Below, piece by piece: positions 1-6,812 of a stretch of 64,000 bases of DNA. This DNA is from an uncultured Leifsonia sp. (GTDB lineage: Bacteria > Actinomycetota > Actinomycetes > Actinomycetales > Microbacteriaceae), in assembly GCF_945957465.1 (NCBI RefSeq), contig NZ_CAMFLC010000017.1, positions 1 to 64,000 of the forward strand. The letters run 5' to 3'. Positions within the stretch are counted from its first letter, which is position 1; each line of letters starts with the position of its first letter. Under the pieces are notes generated by a model, which saw only the letters and a program-made list of their open reading frames with translations, was not told where the DNA came from and searched no databases. The position numbers were made by a program, and so were the translations under genes.

Positions 1-234
1 GTCGTATTCGTCTCCGAGCCCGACCAGTCGGATGCAGCGGACGCACACCGACTCCAGCGACCAGGGCCGGGTGAGCGTTGCTGCGGTGAGGCGGACGGTC
101 AGCTCGGGGTCCATCACTTGGATGTGCGCCCAGTTGTTGGGCTGCGGGATGCGGCCGCAGAGGGTCTTCAATCCGTCGTAACTGAGGTGCGGGTGTCCGT
201 CCCCCTTCCGGATGGCGACGATCTCGGCGGTCAT
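1..234 (-). CDS. Hypothetical protein, truncated by left window edge (MTAEIVAIRKGDGHPHLSYDGLKTLCGRIPQ...VCVRCIRLVGLGDEYD)
   Basis: Read by eye on the minus strand: ATG at 234 open to position 1; overlaps the ArdC stop (ATGA); GC-rich third positions; CxxC motif. Not in the ORF track because it has no stop in the window. Confidence 0.6.
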   Translation of the reverse strand, partial: MTAEIVAIRKGDGHPHLSYDGLKTLCGRIPQPNNWAHIQVMDPELTVRLTAATLTRPWSLESVCVRCIRLVGLGDEYD

Positions 235-1100
235 GCCGCCTCCTGGATTTCGTCGGGGGTGAAGACGTCTGCGATGGTGTGCGCGGCTGCCAGGACGCGG
301 GCGGCGGTAGCGCGGACGACGTCCGCGTTTCCGTCGGCCCATCCGGCGATGTAGCCGATGCTGTAGGCGCTGGTGTCGAATCCGAGCATCCCGGCGACGA
401 CGTAGGCGACGGACTCGGCTTCGGTCTCCATGCGGCCGCGGTGCGCGCGGTACTCGTCGGCGTCGTCGACGTGTCCGAGGGTGATGTGCGCGGCCTCGTG
501 GATGAGGGTCTTGGCGGCCTGCTCGGGCGCGAGCTCATCGTGCAGGACGACGGTGTTCCGTTCCGGGTCGGCGTACCCGTTCGGGCCGTTCAAGTGTTCG
601 GTGGTGACGGTCCACCCGATGGCCTCCAGATGCGCGGTGAGGGGGACGAGTACGCCGTGGTCGTCGGTGCCGGTGAGCTGCGCGACGGGGTTGAGGATTT
701 CTGCGCCGTCGATCGGGTCGGTCTGGTCGATGTCGAACACGGACAGAACGGGGAATCGGGTGAGGCGCTTCTCCACCTCGTCGCCGGTCTCGGGGTCTTC
801 CTCGGTGATCTTCTTGGTCGAGTACCCGAAAATTTTGATCGCCTTCTCGCCGCGTCGGACCTGTCGACCCTTCGCCTGCCACTGACGGAATCCCGCGACC
901 GCGGATGCGTCGGGACGCTGGGAGAGGATCAGTAGGAGGTTGTTCAGGCTGTAGGTGTGGAAGGACCGGGTGAAGTCCAGGAACTTGCGCCACTGGTCGC
1001 TGTCGGTGAGCTGCTGCACCTGGTCTGCGATCGAGGCGTGAAGGGCCTCCGCCTGTGCCTTGCGCTCTTCCGGAGTCCGGCGGGTGACCTGCTTGCCCAT
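231..1100 (-). CDS. ardC: ArdC-like antirestriction protein with N-terminal ssDNA-binding-type domain and C-terminal metallopeptidase motif
   Basis: N-terminal block (FLDFTRSFHTYSLNNLLLILSQRPDASAVAGFRQWQAKGRQVRRGEKAIKIF) typical of ArdC; HExxH in LIHEAAHITLGH; start set at MGKQVTRR behind an AGAGGAAA Shine-Dalgarno (ORF extends to 1142). Confidence 0.85.
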   Translation of the reverse strand: MGKQVTRRTPEERKAQAEALHASIADQVQQLTDSDQWRKFLDFTRSFHTYSLNNLLLILSQRPDASAVAGFRQWQAKGRQVRRGEKAIKIFGYSTKKITEEDPETGDEVEKRLTRFPVLSVFDIDQTDPIDGAEILNPVAQLTGTDDHGVLVPLTAHLEAIGWTVTTEHLNGPNGYADPERNTVVLHDELAPEQAAKTLIHEAAHITLGHVDDADEYRAHRGRMETEAESVAYVVAGMLGFDTSAYSIGYIAGWADGNADVVRATAARVLAAAHTIADVFTPDEIQEAA

Positions 1101-1125
1101 GATCGTGGTTTCCTCTCCCTCGTTG

Positions 1126-1434
1126 TTTTGCCGTGAAGGCACGTAGTGCCGTTCAGGGAGAGCGGCCGGAGTGCAAGAGGTCGTGGAATACCGGAGTGAG
1201 TGAGCGCAGCGAGCGAGGGAGGATATGCCGCGAAAGCCTCTTGCGCGCAGGTCGCCGACCGTAGAATGCCGCAGGCTTCACGGCAAAAGAACTGGGGCCG
1301 AAGGCCTGGAGGGTGCCGCCGTAGGCGGCTCGTCGCGGCCGTTCCATCGGCCGCCGCCGGCGTCCGCCGGCTACTGGGGGAGCGCGAGGGGGCGGGTCCC
1401 CCTCGCGGGGCCGACCGGAGGCCGGCCCCGCTGC
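1126..1434. repeat. Structured intergenic element R4: 13-bp outer inverted repeat (TTTTGCCGTGAAG 1126-1138 / CTTCACGGCAAAA 1276-1288) enclosing and followed by GNA-loop mini-hairpins
   Basis: Visible hairpins: GCC-gca-GGC, GGCC-gaa-GGCC, GCCGCC-gta-GGCGGC, GCGAGGGGG-cgggt-CCCCCTCGC, GGGGCCG..CC-gga-GG..CCCC. Confidence 0.6.
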
Positions 1435-1438
1435 CCAG

Positions 1439-1732
1439 TCACTCCGCGATGTCGAGTGACTCGATCGTGTCGATGACGGCGAAGGTGTAGGTTTCCCAGC
1501 CGCCGATCATCTCGATCGCCAGCGACGAGCCGATGATGCTGTCGGTGTCGCGCAGACCGTCGGCCAGCTCGGTCTTGACCTCATCGCGAACGAATCCGAC
1601 GACGGCGAAGATGCCGGGGTCGTCGTCGTCGTGGAGGTTGTCGGCTCCGCGGAGAACCTTGCCGTCGCTGGTGAAGTCGACGATGAACTCGCGGAGGGTC
1701 CCTTGGTGCATTGCGGCGCGGTAAGCGGTCAT
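1439..1732 (-). CDS. Hypothetical protein, 97 aa
   Basis: ORF with coherent amphipathic sequence, in line with the minus-strand gene series. Confidence 0.7.
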   Translation of the reverse strand: MTAYRAAMHQGTLREFIVDFTSDGKVLRGADNLHDDDDPGIFAVVGFVRDEVKTELADGLRDTDSIIGSSLAIEMIGGWETYTFAVIDTIESLDIAE

Positions 1733-1757
1733 GTCGTTGTCCTTTCTGGTGTGCTGC

Positions 1758-2081
1758 TCAGGAGCGGCGGCGGGGGGCGCGTTCTGTCATCAGGTCGATG
1801 TAGGCGACGGCCGGGAGGATGAAGAGGAAGGTGCCGAGCGCGACCAGGAGGGCGATGCGGGTGCTCTCGGCCGCTGCGGGGTTACCGGTGTGGATGAAGT
1901 CGATGAAGGAGGCCGCGCCGATGGCGAGAGTGATGACCTCGGCCAGGATGATGGCGGCGTAGCTGGCGCGGAAGACGCGCTGCTGGTTGCTCCGCGTGCG
2001 CCGCGCGGCGACGACGATGCGTCGGAGGGCGACGACCTCGCGCCGCGTGACCTGGGTGGCGGGAGTGCTGGTGTTCGTCAT
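1758..2081 (-). CDS. Small membrane protein (3 predicted hydrophobic segments), MTNTSTPATQVTRREVVALRR...
   Basis: Hydrophobic stretches AAIILAEVITLAIGAASFI and IALLVALGTFLFILPAVAYI; start trimmed to MTNTS. Confidence 0.7.
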   Translation of the reverse strand: MTNTSTPATQVTRREVVALRRIVVAARRTRSNQQRVFRASYAAIILAEVITLAIGAASFIDFIHTGNPAAAESTRIALLVALGTFLFILPAVAYIDLMTERAPRRRS

Positions 2082-2151
2082 GTCGGTTCCCTTCGTGTCG
2101 TGAGCCGGGGCTGGGTGCTGAGCTGTCCGCTTCAGAACCCCCACCACGTTT

Positions 2152-2290
2152 TCTGCCGATTTCGGCCCGAAGGGTCGCTCCGCGGAGACCGCAGCCGTCA
2201 AGGGTGCGCGCAGCGCATCCCGCAGGGACGCCGGAGGCGCCCTTTACGGCTGCGGGCGGAGTGGAACGCTGGTCCAGCGAAATCGGCGAA
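2152..2290. repeat. Structured intergenic repeat R1 (139 bp), near-identical partner of R2; cloverleaf of GNA-triloop hairpins inside a GCCGATTTCG/CGAAATCGGC outer stem
   Basis: Direct comparison with 6192-6330: same length, no indels, 54-bp core with 2 differences. Confidence 0.85.
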
Positions 2291-2446
2291 AAGATGGTCG
2301 CGCCGCAGGCGCTCCATTGCGGGCGCTCCGTCGACCGCGCCGGCGGCCGCCGGCACCGGGGGGAGCGCGAGGGGGCGGGGCCTCCTCGCGGGCGTCCCAG
2401 CGGGACGGCCCGGGGCGACGACCGGTCAGGCCGCCGCCCCTTCCGT

Positions 2447-3922
2447 TCAGTCCTCGACCGGCTCGTCGTCCTCGTCGTCGCTCGACTCAACGGGGGCCGG
2501 GTCGTCGTTCGGCTCGGCGTACCCAGCGGCGATCCGCTCGACCTCGGTGAGGTGGTATCCCCAGGACTCCAGCGTGAGCAGGTAGGCCTCGTCCGTCTTG
2601 TTCGGCTGTCGCCAGGAGAACTCGCTGGTGTGGTTCTCCCGACCCGAGAGGGCGACGGCGAGATTGACGTGCTCGGCCTTCGCCGGGTTGTTCTCGACCA
2701 GGGTCGCCGCCTGGTTGCGCTCGTCGTAGCCCTCCAACCCGAGCAGCTTGCCGAGGATGGAGCTGTGCTCGCTGTTGATCGCCTCGTAGCGGAAGCGCGT
2801 GAGCGTGAAGGCGACGAACACATTCGCGTCGGCCGGGAGCTTCTTGCGGTTGACCAGTTCGCTCAGCCACTGCAGGCGGAGCTTGGTGGCGGAGCGCCAC
2901 ATGCGGTTGTACTTGACGACGCGGCGTCGCTCGCGGCGCTGGGCGTCCTTCTCGGCGTCCAGGCGCGCCTCGCGCTCCTCGTCGGTCTCGTCCACGGGGC
3001 CGGCGGTCGGGCGTGCCACGCTGGTGCCGATGCGCGGCTTGTGAAGCTCCGGGCTGCTGCACAGCTGGTCCAGGCGGTACCCGGTGTCCTCGGTTCCCCA
3101 GACCCGCAGATAGTAGATCGCTCCGGGGCAGGTGGCGTGCGACTCGGCGTCGAGCGAGGGCCGGTCCTCGGCGTCGACATCGGCATCGGTGAGGCTCCAG
3201 AGCTGGACTCCCGCGTTGTAGGAGCTTGCGATGGTCTTGCCCTCGGCCTGCAGCTTGGCGATCAGCGCCTCGGTGTACTCATCGAGTTCGCGGCGGTCGC
3301 GGAGCTGCTGGGCGATGAATTCCAGCTCCTCCTCGTCGGCGTCCGCGATGGCGCAGAGGGCGTCCTCGTCGTCGCCGAACTCGGCGGCATAGAGAGCGCG
3401 GTCGAGGGTGAGCTGGTAGGTGTCGATGGCGCGCAGCGCGACCTCGGACTTGGCCACCTTCACCGCCGCGTTGACATCGTCCTTGGACTGGCCGGTGCTG
3501 CGTGCAATCTTGGCGACGGAGACGCCTTCGAGGGTGAGCTGCTCGACGGCCTTGACGCGGTCGACCAGGTTGAGGTCTTCGCGGGTGAAGGTGCGGAGCT
3601 GGTCCAGGATGCGGTCTGCCTCGCTTCCGCTGTGGTCGCGGAGGCCGAAGACGGCGAGCATCTTCTCGACACCGGCTTCGCGTGCGGCGAGCAGTCGGCG
3701 CTGGCCGTCCCAGACGTACACCTCGCCGTTGTCGCCGCGACGTGCGCGGACCGGCTCCTGGACGCCTACCTCGCGGATGGAGTCGGTGAGGGTGTCGAGA
3801 CCGTCCAGGCGGGAGCGGACGTTGGGGTCCAGCTGGGCGGTTGCGGTGTCGATGACTTCGATGGTGATGGTGCCCGCCTGGATCAGGGCCGGGAGGTCGG
3901 TGTGGGCTTCGTGGGTGTTCAT
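2447..3922 (-). CDS. ParB/RepB-type nuclease-domain protein
   Basis: N-terminus MNTHEAHTDLPALIQAGTITIEVIDTATAQLDPNVRSRLDGLDTLTDSIREVGVQEPVRARRGDNGEVYVWDGQRRLLAAREAG resembles the ParB N-terminal fold, followed by HTH LEGVSVAKIARSTGQSKDDV. Confidence 0.8.
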   Translation of the reverse strand: MNTHEAHTDLPALIQAGTITIEVIDTATAQLDPNVRSRLDGLDTLTDSIREVGVQEPVRARRGDNGEVYVWDGQRRLLAAREAGVEKMLAVFGLRDHSGSEADRILDQLRTFTREDLNLVDRVKAVEQLTLEGVSVAKIARSTGQSKDDVNAAVKVAKSEVALRAIDTYQLTLDRALYAAEFGDDEDALCAIADADEEELEFIAQQLRDRRELDEYTEALIAKLQAEGKTIASSYNAGVQLWSLTDADVDAEDRPSLDAESHATCPGAIYYLRVWGTEDTGYRLDQLCSSPELHKPRIGTSVARPTAGPVDETDEEREARLDAEKDAQRRERRRVVKYNRMWRSATKLRLQWLSELVNRKKLPADANVFVAFTLTRFRYEAINSEHSSILGKLLGLEGYDERNQAATLVENNPAKAEHVNLAVALSGRENHTSEFSWRQPNKTDEAYLLTLESWGYHLTEVERIAAGYAEPNDDPAPVESSDDEDDEPVED

Positions 3923-3999
3923 CGTGCGATATCCTTTCGGGAGTTGGTCGGGCACCAAGGCACTTGCACTGCCTTGGTGCCCGACCTTTTTCTGTTCGA

Positions 4000-4386
4000 T
4001 CAGTGGGCGGTGACGGCGACCGGTGTCGGCTCGACCGACGCCTCTCGCCAGGCGGTGACGACGGCGATCTGCTGCTCGGTGGTCAGCGAGGTCGGGGTGC
4101 CGTCGGTAGGGTCCACGCCGAGGAACAGACCGCGACCGTGGATCGGTTCGGACCATTCGGGGTACGCCTTGCGGACCATGGCCGCGAGCAGGTGGTTCCG
4201 CTCGGAGCGGTAGGGGCCTTCGTCGTCGATCCAGACCTCGATGCCATCCGCGAAGCGCAGGGCGTACGGCTGTGCCGACTCCACCTGGTCTCGGATTCCG
4301 GCGGCCCGCTGCGCGTCGCTGGTGTTGTCCAGCTTCACGGCGCACAGGGTGTTGTCCAGGTCGATTCGGACGCCAGTGATGATCAT
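4000..4386 (-). CDS. Hypothetical protein, 128 aa
   Basis: Coherent ORF, MIITGVRIDLDNTLCAVKLDNTSD... Confidence 0.7.
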   Translation of the reverse strand: MIITGVRIDLDNTLCAVKLDNTSDAQRAAGIRDQVESAQPYALRFADGIEVWIDDEGPYRSERNHLLAAMVRKAYPEWSEPIHGRGLFLGVDPTDGTPTSLTTEQQIAVVTAWREASVEPTPVAVTAH

Positions 4387-4476
4387 TCGTTCTCCTTCTC
4401 CGTCGATCGTTTTTTGTTGCCATCTCGGCGAGACCTAACCTCTCCGCGGAAGGAGTGGAGGCCATAAGCGGGTTCA

Positions 4477-4550
4477 CTGCGGAGTTGCGGGAAAAGTTTT
4501 GACGGATAAGGCGCTTGCGCCCCGGCAAAAGTTTTCGTGCAACTCCGCAG
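4477..4550. repeat. Structured intergenic element R3: perfect 12-bp outer stem CTGCGGAGTTGC/GCAACTCCGCAG enclosing GGCGC-tt-GCGCC; adjacent GCGCCC-gga-GGGCGC and CCGCC-gca-GGCGG hairpins
   Basis: Inverted repeat read directly. Confidence 0.7.
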
Positions 4551-4748
4551 CGCCCGGAGGGCGCCCCGTTGGCCGGAGCGACTGGAGCGGATAGGTTCGG
4601 GCTGCCGTGAATGGCGGCAAAAGCAAAGAATCAGTGCCGGCCCTGGCCGGCTCCGCGCAGAGATAGGGGTCCGCCGCAGGCGGTCCTCTTCCGTCCTGGG
4701 CTCTGATTGCTGGGCGGCGACGTCGGCGCCGAACGCGCCCCAACGAGC

Positions 4749-4781
4749 GGGAGGGCCGCCCCTCGATGGGGCGGCCCTCCC
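4749..4781. terminator. 14-bp perfect hairpin GGGAGGGCCGCCCC-tcgat-GGGGCGGCCCTCCC downstream of the 4793-5422 gene
   Basis: Perfect inverted repeat just past a stop codon; no U-tract. Confidence 0.6.
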
Positions 4782-4792
4782 GGCGGCGGCCG

Positions 4793-5422
4793 TCAGGCGG
4801 CGAGATCGAATCCGCCCCAGGGGCTTCGGCCTGCGATGTGGCGGGGGGCTCGCGTCGGGCGCTCGGTGCGGATCGGTGCACCGTCGAACTGCCACGCCTC
4901 GGGGTAGCGGTCGAGCCACGCCTGGCCGCGGTGGCTGCTCTCGCCGCTCTGCAGCTTGATCCGCAGCGACTCGGGGAGGATCGGCAGCGATCGCCATCCG
5001 GGCATCGCGTGGTCGTGCCATGCCTCGACGACGCCGTTCTCGTCGGCGGCGATCGCATGCCAGCTGCACTGTTCACAGATCCCCTGGTGCATGAGGTCGC
5101 CGAGGCAGGTGCACGGGGTCTCCGACTGCCACCGGTGTCCGTCGCACAGGTAGCTGTGGCGGAGGTCGGCGGTGAAGGAGACGAGGGTGTGTCCGTTGGT
5201 GTCGGCGTGCGCGCCGGTGAGCCCGGTGCGGTTCCACATGTGGGAGAGCGGGACGCAGCCGAAGTGTCCTCGCTCGACCTGGTAGCGGCGGAAGGCCGCG
5301 TCGAGCTGACTGGGCGTGTAGTAGTCGGTCGTGAACCGAAGGGGCGCACCGTTCCAGGCGGGCATCTGCTGGACCTCGACCTCGTGGATCATCGCGTCGA
5401 TGTCGAAGGCGAGTTGACTCAC
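4793..5422 (-). CDS. Hypothetical protein with Cys cluster (CTCLGDLMHQGICEQC)
   Basis: GTG start overlaps upstream stop (GTGA); MSQLAFDIDAMIHEVEVQQMPAWNGAPLRFTTDYY... Confidence 0.7.
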   Translation of the reverse strand: MSQLAFDIDAMIHEVEVQQMPAWNGAPLRFTTDYYTPSQLDAAFRRYQVERGHFGCVPLSHMWNRTGLTGAHADTNGHTLVSFTADLRHSYLCDGHRWQSETPCTCLGDLMHQGICEQCSWHAIAADENGVVEAWHDHAMPGWRSLPILPESLRIKLQSGESSHRGQAWLDRYPEAWQFDGAPIRTERPTRAPRHIAGRSPWGGFDLAA

Positions 5423-5778
5423 TTGTCGCCCTCCTCGGCCTCGTACCAGGTCCACACCCCTGCGCCGATGGCGTAGAGGGTGACGTCGTCGACGTCGTGC
5501 CCGGTGACGACCTCGGGCTGGTAACCCTGCGACTCCAGGTCGGCGCTCTGCAGGATGTAGCCCTGCAGCTCGTCGTTCCATCGCACGAGCGTGCGGTACT
5601 CGTCAGGATCCCGTGCCTCCTGCGCGGCGAGGTCGGCCGCGAGCTGGTCCGCGACCTCGCGGGTGAACGACGGGAGGATCCAGCCGTTCCATCGGTGCGG
5701 AGCCACGGTGTGGGCGATGTAGACGCCGTATCCGTAGGTGACCGGGACGTTGTGGCGGATGGTGTCGGTGGTGTTCAT
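5419..5778 (-). CDS. Hypothetical protein, 119 aa
   Basis: Coherent ORF, translationally coupled to the downstream gene. Confidence 0.7.
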   Translation of the reverse strand: MNTTDTIRHNVPVTYGYGVYIAHTVAPHRWNGWILPSFTREVADQLAADLAAQEARDPDEYRTLVRWNDELQGYILQSADLESQGYQPEVVTGHDVDDVTLYAIGAGVWTWYEAEEGDK

Positions 5779-5835
5779 GTCTTCTCCTTGAGGTTGGCGG
5801 GGGCCGCCAGCGCGGCCCCCGCGAGGCTGAGCTGG

Positions 5836-6147
5836 TCAGATCGAGCGCCAGGCGCCGCTCTCGTCCCGGTACTGGATGGTGACCGCGCCCGCGTTCGGGG
5901 CGCCGTAGCAGAAGAGCGGCTGAAACTCCCACTCGACCGGGTCCCACGTCTGCTCGCGCTCGTCCTCGAGGATGCGCCCGTGGTAGTAGACGAACCCGTC
6001 GTCATCGAGCATCCGGAAGGCCCGGCCTTCCCCGGCGGCGAGCCGGTCGAGCGTGTCCTGCTGCGCGTCGCTCGGTCCCTGAACGCCGAAGCCGTAGCCC
6101 TCCTCGTCCTTCCGGGTGATGACGTCTCGTGTGATGAGGAATGCCAT
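5836..6147 (-). CDS. Hypothetical protein, 103 aa
   Basis: MAFLITRDVITRKDEEGYGFGVQGPSDAQQDTLDRL...; AAGGAGCGGCACATG start context. Confidence 0.7.
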   Translation of the reverse strand: MAFLITRDVITRKDEEGYGFGVQGPSDAQQDTLDRLAAGEGRAFRMLDDDGFVYYHGRILEDEREQTWDPVEWEFQPLFCYGAPNAGAVTIQYRDESGAWRSI

Positions 6148-6191
6148 GTGCCGCTCCTTCCGCTTTTGGTCCGTGGACCCCTGATCGTTCT

Positions 6192-6330
6192 TTTGCCGAT
6201 TTCGGCGCGGAGTGCCGATCCGCGCAGCGGACGGCAGTCAAGGGTGCGCGCAGCGCATCCCGGAGGGACGCCGCAGGCGCCCTTTACGGCCGGGCGTGGA
6301 GCGGAACGCTGGTACAGCGAAATCGGCGAA
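6192..6330. repeat. Structured intergenic repeat R2 (139 bp), partner of R1
   Basis: Same architecture as 2152-2290; similarity continues more weakly to about 6440 (and about 2400 in R1). Confidence 0.85.
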
Positions 6331-6585
6331 GAAGATGCCGCGCCCGGAGGGCGCTCCTTCGCGGGAGCTCCGTCGAGCGCGCCCGGCGAAGCCGGCGTCG
6401 GGAGCGCGAGGGTCGTCCCTCGCCGGCGTCCTGGAAGGCGCCGGGCGCAGCTGAAGGGCTCGTGCCGCGCATAGGTGTAGTGGAGGACGCGCCCGCGCTC
6501 TCCCAGCTGAACACCTAGAACCGCATACAACGGTCGTCTCACACCCGAACGGCCCTTGCCGCGCATAGAAGGAGGGAGAGCGCAT

Positions 6586-6777
6586 GTGCGGTCTCCCGGC
6601 TCAGCTGGTCAATCCGAGTGCACCTGGAGGCACATCATTCAGCACACCATTGTCATCAACGAGTTCAACGAGACGGTGACCGCCCTCGGCACCGACATGG
6701 TCGACGTCGAGCGATTGAGCGTCGCCGGAGAAGCGGTGACGGAGTATCGGACGACGTACTCACCCGCGAACCCCTAA
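6586..6777 (+). CDS. Small hypothetical protein (63 aa), GTG start behind AAGGAGGGAG
   Basis: GC-rich third positions in ...HIIQHTIVINEFNETVTALGTDMVDVERLSVAGEAVTEYRTTYSPANP; strong Shine-Dalgarno. Confidence 0.55.
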   Translation: MRSPGSAGQSECTWRHIIQHTIVINEFNETVTALGTDMVDVERLSVAGEAVTEYRTTYSPANP

Positions 6778-6781
6778 GCGA

Positions 6782-6810
6782 GATGGGGCGGCCCATCGGG
6801 TCGCCCCATC
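6782..6810. terminator. Hairpin GATGGGGCG-N11-CGCCCCATC between convergent genes
   Basis: Inverted repeat between the + stop at 6777 and the - stop at 6813. Confidence 0.65.
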
Positions 6811-6812
6811 GC

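Noticed and set aside
4383-5069. 228-aa minus ORF over R3, also 4474-5349
   Set aside because: Arg/Pro/Ala-rich translation across the structured intergenic region and out of frame with the neighbouring gene.
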